A stretch of DNA of 14,777 nucleotides from CAZYLZ01 sp964648335 (GTDB taxonomy: Bacteria; Patescibacteriota; Minisyncoccia; Phycocordibacterales; UBA2100). Both the position numbers and the translations under genes were made by a program. The DNA lies in assembly GCA_964648335.1 (NCBI GenBank), contig CAZYLZ010000023.1, positions 1 through 14,777 on the forward strand, written 5' to 3'. Position 1 is the first letter of the stretch. Each line of letters starts with the position of its first letter. Positions 7,509-13,320 of the stretch are shown in pieces. Under the pieces are notes generated by a model. It did no database searches. It was not told where the DNA came from and saw only the letters and a list, made by a program, of their open reading frames with translations.

Positions 7509-7542
7509 GGATACAGATAATTCCAAACGAAAGGAGCCGGTT

Positions 7543-8226
7543 ATGGCACCAGTAAAAGCAGAACCCGTTCGGGTTGTCGCACAAAAAGAAGACGAGTCGT
7601 TGTGCATGCCAGCATGGATGGAGCCTAAGCTCGCATTTTTGCGAGACACCGAGAGTCGCGATACGTTCTTTGCCCGAATCGCAAAGATGTTTCCGCGTGG
7701 CGATATGCGGTACAAGCGCATCGAGCGCGCATACGATATAGCCAAAAACGCGTTTCGCGACAAGTACCGCGATGGCGGCGAGCGGTACTTCGAGCATCTG
7801 CGTGCAACGACATTGATCGCGATTGTGCATCTGCGCGTACGCGAGCCGAACGTGATCGTCGCCTTGCTGTTGCACGACATCATCGAGGACATCAAAGACT
7901 GGACGTACGAGCGCGTGCACCTCACGTTTAACGAGGATGTCGCAGACTTGGTGTGGTGGGTGAGCTCGGAAAAGTTTCCCGAGCATGCAAACGGCGAAGA
8001 TCAGGACCGCTCGTACCACCAAAAGCTGGCCGAGGCGCCGCGCCTAGCAATCCTCATCAAGGTCTGCGACCGCCTCCACAATCTGATGTCGATGTGGACG
8101 CACGACCCGGCGCGGATTCAGCGCAAGATCAAAGAGACGCGCGATTTTATTCTGCCCTTGGCAGAGAAGCACCAGCTCATGATCCACGAACTCGAAGATA
8201 CGCTTACGATGCTCGAACATCGATAG
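7543..8226 (+). CDS. Stand-alone HD phosphohydrolase, SpoT/Mesh1-like
   Basis: The 227-residue product matches the hydrolase domain of RelA/SpoT proteins, which removes pyrophosphate from (p)ppGpp. Family metal and substrate residues are in order: His85 in RYFEHLRA, His111-Asp112 and Glu115-Asp116 in LLLHDIIEDI, and Asp176 in KVCDRLHN with Asn180. A following helix, KETRDFILPLAEKH, corresponds to the segment after RLHN in SpoT. There is no synthetase, TGS or ACT domain, so it would be a small alarmone hydrolase or a related HD nucleotidase. ATG at 7543 has AAAGGAG upstream. It is monocistronic between two terminators. Fold assignment is firm; the alarmone substrate is inferred. Confidence 0.85.
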   Translation: MAPVKAEPVRVVAQKEDESLCMPAWMEPKLAFLRDTESRDTFFARIAKMFPRGDMRYKRIERAYDIAKNAFRDKYRDGGERYFEHLRATTLIAIVHLRVREPNVIVALLLHDIIEDIKDWTYERVHLTFNEDVADLVWWVSSEKFPEHANGEDQDRSYHQKLAEAPRLAILIKVCDRLHNLMSMWTHDPARIQRKIKETRDFILPLAEKHQLMIHELEDTLTMLEHR

Positions 8227-8233
8227 GCAACCC

Positions 8234-8260
8234 AAGGGGCCGCATCCGCGGCCCCTTTTG
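8234..8260 (+). terminator. Intrinsic terminator of the HD hydrolase gene
   Basis: GGGGCCGC (8236-8243) pairs perfectly with GCGGCCCC (8248-8255) around ATCC, followed by TTTT. It lies eight bases after the stop codon. Confidence 0.9.
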
Positions 8261-8268
8261 CTATGCGT

Positions 8269-8277
8269 TGGTATACT
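8269..8277 (+). promoter_or_regulatory. Extended -10 promoter giving a leaderless start
   Basis: TGGTATACT (TG-n-TATACT) ends six bases before ATG at 8284. No -35 is recognisable, because that position is occupied by the upstream terminator stem. Transcription would begin at or next to the ATG. This favours 8284 over the in-frame upstream ATG at 8263, which lies before the -10. Confidence 0.5.
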
Positions 8278-8283
8278 TTATTG

Positions 8284-10890
8284 ATGTTTGAGAAAAAGGC
8301 GCCAGAAAAACATCTCATTAAAGGTGCTAAATCAGATCGTGAAAAATATATCGAGATATACAAAGACTTTCCAGATAAAGACGAACTAATTTGTGCCTAC
8401 AAAGATGCGGGCATAGAAGACCCTGAACATCTCGATCCTTACTCATGGATCAAACTGCGAGGATGTGAAGGGAGAATTGGTGCGTGGGCCTTTATTGCAT
8501 TCAAGGAACACTATTCTTTTGGGCGCCCAACGTACTCCGGTGATCAGTTTGAGGATGTTCCCATCGAGCTGCCCGACGACACTAGAAAAGAAAAACTGGC
8601 AAAGAGTATCCGCGCGCGAATCCTTGGTGATGATGAAGGCGCGCGGGTTAATGGCGTCATAGCACTAGCTGCTCTTATTGGCTCGAATCGCAGTGACTGG
8701 AGTGCGATTTCAGATATTTTAGAGGACAACGTTGTAATAACGCCCGATGAACCGTCCTCATACGCCCGAGTTTATGCTGCTGTATATGAAGCAGCCAAAA
8801 TCATCAAGAAACCTATGGTTTTAGACGGCCTTAGAAATATCCAAAATATCATCGAGCAAAACCCGCAGATGATGCACCCAAGGCACATACTCGATCTTGC
8901 TCAGAAATACGAAGGTGACCATCGAATACCGGCGTTTCTTCGAGGCGGAATAATGCACAGCCTTGGTTATGCTTTGCGTTTCTTTGGAGGCACAGATTAT
9001 GAGCAGGAGATAACGAACCGGTTAGATTTCGATGACCCCGCAAACTTTTCGAAAACTGCAAAATTTTTAGAACTAATTCCCGCCTTCTATAACATTGGTG
9101 ATGAATACTCTTACAGTGGCGATAACGTGGTAGTGACACGAGTAAGAAACGCACTTGCTGATGCTGTTACAAAGGGTAAGGGGAGCTACCTGCTTAATAT
9201 GAGGGCGGGTCATATTTTAGAGCAAATGAAAGATGATGAAGAATTTATATCTCCTGGCCGCGATCGGACACCTTTCCTATTGTACGGAGACAGATACGCA
9301 TGGCATCTGGAAGATGGCGTGCGACTTGCAAAGAAATCAGTAAATACTCAAGTCGTAGACCTTGTGGCGAAGATTACAGAGATTGAATCGAAATTGGTAC
9401 CACCGCAGTACATGGTTGATGCTGCTCTTGCCCGCGGGGAATCCTATGTTACATGGGATCCTCCAAGAATTCTTATGGATTCCCGTCGGAGTGCTTACCA
9501 GGAATTAGCGACGCTTTTTACCGAACCGCTGCGAAACTTGAGCGAAGTAGCAAACCGGGACGAGGATTTAATAACCGATTACGAGTATCTTCTTACAAAG
9601 CCGGTGCGCGATGAGATCAAGAATAAGCTTGGCGCAGACATAAGCAAGCTTAAATCCGTAGAGGAGCAGATATATTTCTTGGATTTCGCACGTCGTGTAG
9701 GTGTGACTGAGGTGGGTGAATTGAAAGAATTTAATGCATCGTTTGGGCTGACCGGTCTGAGGTCCTTCTTATCCGTTGCTTATGATAGTCAGTCAGCAGA
9801 ATATATAAAAAAAATAGGTTCTACTTTTCCTGTCGACACGGCGAGAATGATATTCGCCAAATTCACCGAATACGTCGACACTGCCGAACAGGTCGAGGCG
9901 TCGCTTGTCGAGGTCGTAGAAAAAACAGGACAAACCGGTCTACACGAGGTAGTGCGTCGCTCACTTCTCGAGCGTGCGACTAGTTTTTTGCGAACCTGCG
10001 GTACGCCGCCGGTCTCGACCATGCCTGTTGCCGAACGAGCTGCATACATAGAGCGTGAGCTTGGTAAACTTAGCGCCGACGCGTCACGTACTGCTGCGGT
10101 AAGTCGCGAAATAAAGAAAATGGGTGGAACCGTAACGAGCGAAGAGGTGCTCGGCGTACGTGTGCGCAAGGTGCCTGCAACGGCCCTGCGCTCTCTGGGC
10201 CGTCAGTATGCACAGACCGAGATGATGCTTAAGAGCAACTACAAAGAAGATCCAAATCGCGGGTACCAGTACACCTCGCAATTTCGCGAAGCGATAGCAA
10301 AAGGCGCCGGCGCGCTTGCCGACAAAAAAGACACAACCTTGTTCTTGGCCACCAAAGATAACGAGAAGGTGCACGACGAAGACGTGCTTGCGTGCCTGCG
10401 CTTTGACGAGATCAAGAATAAAGCAGGTAAGACCGAGCGACTCTATTTTGGGTCGTTTGCTGCAGACCAGGCGTACATGGGCGGTGGTTTTGGCGAAGGT
10501 TTGCTTAAGGCGTCGTTTGCAGAAACAGAAGCGAAATATTCGGGCGTACCAATCGACGCACACTGCGATCCGCGGGCGCCTATTACTCAGAAGTATCTCG
10601 AGATGGGATTTGTTGCGACAGGACTCGAAGAATACGAACAGGTGCCTTCGTTTTCGATAACGCTCGATCGCGATCGCAATAAGAGGCTCGGGACCAAATC
10701 GTTCGGTCTCGACCAGCTTATAACGCGCGCGCAAGCTGCAGGAGGCACGGGGTGGAACGGAACAGACGCCACATACTTGTATGCAGGAGATACGCCGCCC
10801 GATTTTGCCTCACTGGTCGGCAAAAAATCGGGCAACCGCACGCTTGCGCTCACTCGCTACAAGATTGTTGAAAAAAAACGGAAGGAGTGA
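8284..10890 (+). CDS. Large protein with C-terminal GNAT-like acetyltransferase domain
   Basis: This 868-residue protein is not recognised as a whole. Residues 1 to about 640 are mostly helical and hydrophilic, with stretches that could be helical repeats (around 110-190), but no catalytic motif I can name. Residues about 685-805 look like a GNAT domain. There are strands TTLFLATK and TERLYFGSF, then the acetyl-CoA-loop-like AYMGGGFGEGLL (from residue 730), and finally IDAHCDPRAPITQKYLEMGFVATG. No signal peptide or membrane helix is seen. Base composition changes inside the gene: hand-counted 60-base lines at 8341, 8761 and 9061 are 32-42% GC, whereas lines at 9901, 10441 and 10561 are 53-55%. 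The gene may thus be a fusion or recombinant. It is convergent with a TrmB-type regulator 16 bases away, with no clear terminator between them. Confidence 0.8.
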   Translation: MFEKKAPEKHLIKGAKSDREKYIEIYKDFPDKDELICAYKDAGIEDPEHLDPYSWIKLRGCEGRIGAWAFIAFKEHYSFGRPTYSGDQFEDVPIELPDDTRKEKLAKSIRARILGDDEGARVNGVIALAALIGSNRSDWSAISDILEDNVVITPDEPSSYARVYAAVYEAAKIIKKPMVLDGLRNIQNIIEQNPQMMHPRHILDLAQKYEGDHRIPAFLRGGIMHSLGYALRFFGGTDYEQEITNRLDFDDPANFSKTAKFLELIPAFYNIGDEYSYSGDNVVVTRVRNALADAVTKGKGSYLLNMRAGHILEQMKDDEEFISPGRDRTPFLLYGDRYAWHLEDGVRLAKKSVNTQVVDLVAKITEIESKLVPPQYMVDAALARGESYVTWDPPRILMDSRRSAYQELATLFTEPLRNLSEVANRDEDLITDYEYLLTKPVRDEIKNKLGADISKLKSVEEQIYFLDFARRVGVTEVGELKEFNASFGLTGLRSFLSVAYDSQSAEYIKKIGSTFPVDTARMIFAKFTEYVDTAEQVEASLVEVVEKTGQTGLHEVVRRSLLERATSFLRTCGTPPVSTMPVAERAAYIERELGKLSADASRTAAVSREIKKMGGTVTSEEVLGVRVRKVPATALRSLGRQYAQTEMMLKSNYKEDPNRGYQYTSQFREAIAKGAGALADKKDTTLFLATKDNEKVHDEDVLACLRFDEIKNKAGKTERLYFGSFAADQAYMGGGFGEGLLKASFAETEAKYSGVPIDAHCDPRAPITQKYLEMGFVATGLEEYEQVPSFSITLDRDRNKRLGTKSFGLDQLITRAQAAGGTGWNGTDATYLYAGDTPPDFASLVGKKSGNRTLALTRYKIVEKKRKE

Positions 10891-10906
10891 GTGGAAAGAA
10901 GCGCTA

Positions 10907-11713
10907 CTACGCTGCCTTCGAGCTTATCTGATCATTGTTACTTTCGCTGGCCGATGGTGTCATTCGCCATTGGTATTCGAAGAGTGTCTTGTGCATGGCA
11001 TAGATCCGCGGGTCTTCGATGATGACGCCGATGAGGTTGGTTTCGCCTAACGTAAGGTACGACACCTTGTTGTCGTAGATCTGCATGATGGTACTGAAGG
11101 GAGTTTTGTCGCAGGGGATGAACTTGGTATCCGTCACTCCCTTAAAATCGCCGGTGTATCCGCTTACGAACGATCGGTTTTCGGGGGTGTCGGGTACCAA
11201 CCCCCGCTTTTGTACTTTGCGTCGCGCTCGTTCGCGTACGTACTCGGCGTTCACTTCCGGGATATGCTTTCGTATGGCAGCCACATCGGCGTAGGTAAGG
11301 ATTGGCTCTTTTGCGCTCAAAGAGTCATCGAGCACGTGTTTTACCCCTATTTCGCCCTCAAAAAAACGAACGCCCGGCTTGCCTATGGCCAAGTTATAGG
11401 CCGACGAAAGCTCGGGAAGTGCGCCCGAAAGCGCCAAGAGCGCCGTATCGGCAGACTTTTTCTGGCTTTCTGCCATTTCTTGCAGCTTGGTAGGGTGCGC
11501 CGCTTTAAAGAGGGCGACCTTTCCTTCGGGTTCGAATTTTTCGACCAATCCCAATACCGAGAGATCCTGGAGTACCTTATATGCCAAAGTACGGCTTACA
11601 TTGGCTTTGCGCGAGGCAGAACTTGCGGGAAGTGCCCCCTCGCGGACGAGGGTTTCGTAGAGGGCTGCTTGGTCGTGGGTGAGGCCGGCTTGAACTAAAT
11701 GTTGTTCGTACAT
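10907..11713 (-). CDS. TrmB-family transcriptional regulator (second copy)
   Basis: The 268-residue product has an N-terminal winged helix at about 1-75 (AALYETLVREGALPASSASRKANVSRTLAYKVLQDL, then GLVEKFE). Its C-terminal effector-type domain starts near VRFFEGEIGVKHVLDDSL and resembles that of the regulator at 5662-6375. It ends with two adjacent TAG codons (10904-10909). There is no properly spaced Shine-Dalgarno: GGGGG abuts the ATG. The predicted transcription start coincides with the ATG, so a leaderless mRNA is likely. A palindrome overlapping its -35 suggests autoregulation. Ligand and targets are unknown. Confidence 0.85.
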   Translation of the reverse strand: MYEQHLVQAGLTHDQAALYETLVREGALPASSASRKANVSRTLAYKVLQDLSVLGLVEKFEPEGKVALFKAAHPTKLQEMAESQKKSADTALLALSGALPELSSAYNLAIGKPGVRFFEGEIGVKHVLDDSLSAKEPILTYADVAAIRKHIPEVNAEYVRERARRKVQKRGLVPDTPENRSFVSGYTGDFKGVTDTKFIPCDKTPFSTIMQIYDNKVSYLTLGETNLIGVIIEDPRIYAMHKTLFEYQWRMTPSASESNNDQISSKAA

Positions 11714-11719
11714 CCCCCT

Positions 11720-11747
11720 ATACTAGAGCTAGATTTATAAATGTCAA
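11720..11747 (-). promoter_or_regulatory. Promoter of the second TrmB-type regulator
   Basis: On the reverse strand a consensus TTGACA (11742-11747) is followed after 16 bases by TAGTAT (11720-11725). The expected transcription start is at or next to the ATG at 11713, giving a leaderless transcript. Confidence 0.6.
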
Positions 11748-11759
11748 ATAAATATGACA
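11742..11759. promoter_or_regulatory. Candidate operator TGTCA-N8-TGACA
   Basis: TGTCA (11742-11746) and TGACA (11755-11759) form a perfect five-base inverted repeat with an AT-only eight-base spacer. The left half-site is part of the -35 box of the regulator gene, so a protein bound here would block its promoter. Confidence 0.45.
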
Positions 11760-11839
11760 AAAATATGTTGATAACTAGCACAATATACCTATATTTCTAT
11801 TAGTTAATGACAGGTTATTGACGTAGTAGACAAAACGTG

Positions 11840-11868
11840 TTGACAAATACAGTTTGGCGGAGTATTAT
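11840..11868 (+). promoter_or_regulatory. Near-consensus promoter pointing into the gene-poor region
   Basis: TTGACA (11840-11845), exactly 17 bases, then TATTAT (11863-11868). This is the best sigma-70-type match in the window. Transcription would start near 11875. The stretch 11760-11839 between this and the regulator promoter is AT-rich and holds no gene. Confidence 0.65.
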
Positions 11869-11874
11869 GGTGGC

Positions 11875-12271
11875 AGATAAGAACATTGGAGTTCGACGAG
11901 GAAGTGCCCCAGACCTGATCGCTCGCAAGAGAAGGAAGGTGACCACGGCCGGTAAGCGTGGCTAAGAACTAGGAACGGGGAGAAATACAGAATCGAAGAC
12001 TCATTTGCGAGGCGGCTCGCAGATACAACGGAAGGCGCGCAAATCCGACCCTGTATCGCGAAAGTACAGAAGCTTCGGCTTAGGTACACCCACCGCCACC
12101 CGTGTAGCAACGAAAGTTGAGACATCGACTGCTTGGAAGATCACTAACCACGACTTGTGAGCAGAAATGTCTTCGCTGACTCGAGAGGGAAAGAGGAGAA
12201 CAGAATTTTGACAGACCTTGTGTAAGTGCTCGAAAGAGACGGACTTGCAGAAGACCATATTCGAAACAAAA
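11875..12271 (+). other. Gene-poor region, candidate structured non-coding RNA
   Basis: No convincing forward gene follows the strong promoter. Local hairpins are CCACG/CGTGG (11943-11961), TGCGAG-GCGG-CTCGCA (12006-12021), CTGTA/TACAG (12051-12069), a C(UUCG)G tetraloop hairpin AAGC/GCTT (12070-12081) and TACAC/GTGTA (12085-12106). I looked for tmRNA, RNase P, SRP and tRNA signatures and found none. A reverse-strand frame, 12001-12258 (85 residues, ending with an RDTGSDLRAFRC-type stretch), is open with plausible codons but has no Shine-Dalgarno and would be antisense to the promoter. A 32-codon frame from 11867 starts upstream of the predicted transcript. I cannot decide between RNA, small gene or remnant. 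Confidence 0.3.
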
Positions 12272-12407
12272 GCCTGCCGAGCTTCTTGCCCCTTCCTCTT
12301 TGTGAGAGGAAGGCGGGGATGGAGTTGGTTGTGTATTTTAATGCATGACCAACTCGCCCTTAATCCCCCTCTTAAAAAGAGGGGGAGGACAAAAAGCTCG
12401 GACAGGC
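12272..12407. repeat. Nested inverted-repeat element (MITE-like, cloverleaf-shaped)
   Basis: Outer arms at 12272-12284 and 12394-12407 pair over 13 bases with one bulged A (GCCTGCCGAGCTT against AAGCTCGGACAGGC). Inside are three hairpins. The first is CCTTCCTCT/AGAGGAAGG (12291-12313). The second is GAGTTGGT/ACCAACTC (12322-12355), which extends inward to 15 pairs when G-U is allowed. The third is CCCCCTCTT/AAGAGGGGG (12365-12385). The fold is an outer stem with three arms. C- and G-rich palindromic units of this kind are typical of non-autonomous mobile repeats. Short frames crossing it are translation artefacts of the repeat. Confidence 0.65.
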
Positions 12408-12414
12408 CCGCGCG

Positions 12415-12498
12415 CAACCCACTCGTACTCGAGTCGGAGCAGTCGTCGTATGAGGACAACCCACTCGTACTCGAGTCGGAGCTGTCGTCGAATGACGG
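12415..12498. repeat. Two tandem 42-bp direct repeats with internal hairpin
   Basis: Copy 1 is 12415-12456 and copy 2 is 12457-12498; they agree at 38 of 42 positions. Each holds a hairpin ACTCG-TACT-CGAGT flanked by CC and GG. A third, diverged copy lies inverted at 14492-14533. The unit follows the nested inverted-repeat element directly. Confidence 0.8.
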
Positions 12499-12604
12499 CG
12501 GATCAACACTATTCAATTAATAGAAGTGAGTCTTGCGCGGGCCTGAGTGCCAAAAATTCCTGAGCTCTGGCAGATCCAGAGTAACGACCAGATGGAGAAA
12601 AACC

Positions 12605-12811
12605 ATGGTCGCGAAGGTAATCAATGAACTTGTCGTGCTCGGCCACCACGTGGCGGCCGAGCAGTATGCCAACTCGGTCGGCAAGACCGAGCTGGCCAAG
12701 AAGATTCGCTTCGGCCAATTCCGGCCGGAGCGAAAGGGCTTCGGCCCGGAGCGCGCGAAGGCGCGTGTCGAGGCCGTGACCTGGCTCGCTCAGCAGCGTA
12801 AGGCTGCCTGA
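12605..12811 (+). CDS. Small hypothetical protein, 68 residues
   Basis: I do not recognise this protein. ATG at 12605 has GGAGA (12594-12598) six bases upstream. The product begins MVAKVINELVVLGHHV, is rich in Lys and Arg in its second half and looks helical and soluble. Codons are strongly G/C-ending, unlike the AT-rich surroundings. The reading frame is tiled by hairpins: 12636-12663, 12673-12691, 12705-12734 (12 bp with one G-U), 12736-12747 (GGGC-UUCG-GCCC), 12752-12765 and 12784-12817. The last one overlaps the stop codon. A leader hairpin CTCTGG/CCAGAG lies at 12565-12581. It could alternatively be a structured RNA with a fortuitous frame, but the Shine-Dalgarno and codon pattern favour a gene. 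Confidence 0.6.
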   Translation: MVAKVINELVVLGHHVAAEQYANSVGKTELAKKIRFGQFRPERKGFGPERAKARVEAVTWLAQQRKAA

Positions 12812-12817
12812 GCGAGC
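12784..12817 (+). other. Strong hairpin over the stop codon of the 68-residue gene
   Basis: GCTCGCTCAG plus CAGC (12784-12797) pairs with GCTG and CTGAGCGAGC (12803-12817) around the loop GTAAG, with a single bulged C: 14 pairs. No T-run follows (AAAGGAG instead). It could be a 3'-end stabiliser or processing site rather than a classical terminator. Confidence 0.6.
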
Positions 12818-12962
12818 AAAGGAGTTTGTGTATTCTCCTTGCGAAAGCAAAACAAAATGCACAGGTTTTGGTTGGAGACGAGCACGTGGTTGTGCTCGGC
12901 TCCTCATTCGAGCACATCTATGCTATGGTGTTCCCGAACGAGGAAAACAACAGGAGGACAAG

Positions 12963-13124
12963 ATGACGAAAGTTCCCTCGAAGCGCCGCAATGCGATCGC
13001 TCGCGATCTGCATACGGCCAAATATAAAAAGCGGGTGGTCCGTGATAAGACCAAGTACACCCGCAAACAAAAGCATACTAACCGAGGCAAAGACCTCGGT
13101 TCTTCTTTAACAGAACTTACATAA
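12963..13124 (+). CDS. ArfA-like alternative ribosome-rescue factor
   Basis: ArfA rescues ribosomes stalled on nonstop mRNA by placing its basic tail in the empty mRNA channel and recruiting RF2. The 53-residue product matches the ArfA core in order: NAI (10-12), LH (16-17), RV (24-25), K-Y (31-32), RK (34-35), KH (37-38) and NRG (40-42). Compare E. coli NAIEALLHDP..., QRVEKNK and MRKGKHGNRG. AGGAGG (12952-12957) lies five bases before the ATG. An intrinsic terminator sits inside the frame from codon 40, and the stop codon lies in the adjoining palindromic element, so the usual transcript should lack a stop, as known for E. coli arfA. A hairpin CGAGCAC/GTGCTCG (12879-12898) precedes it. Assignment is by motif recall, not by search. 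Confidence 0.65.
   Translation: MTKVPSKRRNAIARDLHTAKYKKRVVRDKTKYTRKQKHTNRGKDLGSSLTELT
13080..13108 (+). terminator. Intrinsic terminator inside the ArfA-like reading frame
   Basis: AACCGAGG (13080-13087) pairs perfectly with CCTCGGTT (13094-13101) around CAAAGA, followed by CTTCTTT. It covers codons 40-49 of the ArfA-like gene, before the stop at 13122-13124. Termination here would release an mRNA without a stop codon. Confidence 0.75.
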
Positions 13125-13242
13125 TCGGCGCATTTCTGCGTTGTGCATCGTTCGAAAGCCGTCACCATACTCAAAGTATGTCTCCGTCTTTCTCACTTGC
13201 CCGCCTTGAACTGCATCCGATTGTGTAAGTTCTGTTTGAGAA
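13103..13242. repeat. Palindromic element with 26-bp terminal inverted repeats
   Basis: The left end (13103-13128, begins TTCTTTAACAG) matches the inverted right end (13217-13242, ends CTGTTTGAGAA) at 23 of 26 positions. Within 13109-13128 versus 13217-13236 only one position differs. The arms continue as a weaker palindrome to a centre hairpin CATAC-TCAAA-GTATG near 13165-13180, so the whole 140 bp can fold into one long hairpin. It has no coding capacity and looks like a MITE- or REP-type mobile repeat. It abuts the terminator T-tract of the ArfA-like gene. Confidence 0.75.
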
Positions 13243-13260
13243 TAAATGAAAGTCGGGTTT

Positions 13261-13296
13261 CCCATGAAGTGCGTAATTAATGACGCGCTTCATGGG
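13261..13296 (+). promoter_or_regulatory. Leader hairpin before the DUF1874 gene
   Basis: CCCATGAAGTGCGT (13261-13274) pairs with ACGCGCTTCATGGG (13283-13296), 14 pairs including one G-U, around AATTAATG. It ends 12 bases before the Shine-Dalgarno AGGAG (13309-13313). A possible promoter, TTGTGT-16-TAAATG, arises from the right end of the palindromic element just upstream but is weak. The hairpin could modulate translation. Confidence 0.45.
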
Positions 13297-13320
13297 GCAT
13301 CAGGCCCTAGGAGAAAAGAT

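Noticed and set aside
6344..7925. Long reverse frames opposite glpX and the HD gene
   Set aside because: They are antisense shadows with Cys/Arg/Ser-rich translations; the forward genes are unambiguous.
11867..11965. 32-codon forward frame encoding a basic peptide, with GGAG just upstream
   Set aside because: Its start codon overlaps the -10 box of the near-consensus promoter, so the main transcript would begin after it. The GGAG-to-ATG spacing is also only four bases.
11875..12271. tmRNA, RNase P RNA or SRP RNA
   Set aside because: GTTCGACGAGG superficially recalls the tmRNA 5' end and ACAGAA recalls RNase P, but the remaining conserved cores are absent on either strand.
12415..12498. CRISPR array
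   Set aside because: The two 42-bp units are directly adjacent with no unique spacers, and no cas gene is nearby.
12001..12516. 171-codon reverse-strand open frame
   Set aside because: Its first half translates the 42-bp repeats and the nested inverted-repeat element into low-complexity Ser/Asp and a repeat-type LFLRGG peptide, with no ribosome site. Only the last 85 codons look remotely protein-like; these are mentioned under the gene-poor region instead.
12218..12520. Forward frame with a repeated acidic motif NPLVLESE
   Set aside because: The frame begins at a TTG without a ribosome site and owes its repetition to the 42-bp DNA repeats.
12509..12907. Reverse 132-codon frame opposite the 68-residue gene
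   Set aside because: It lacks a ribosome site and exists because the GC-rich forward gene leaves the opposite frame open; the forward frame has a proper Shine-Dalgarno.
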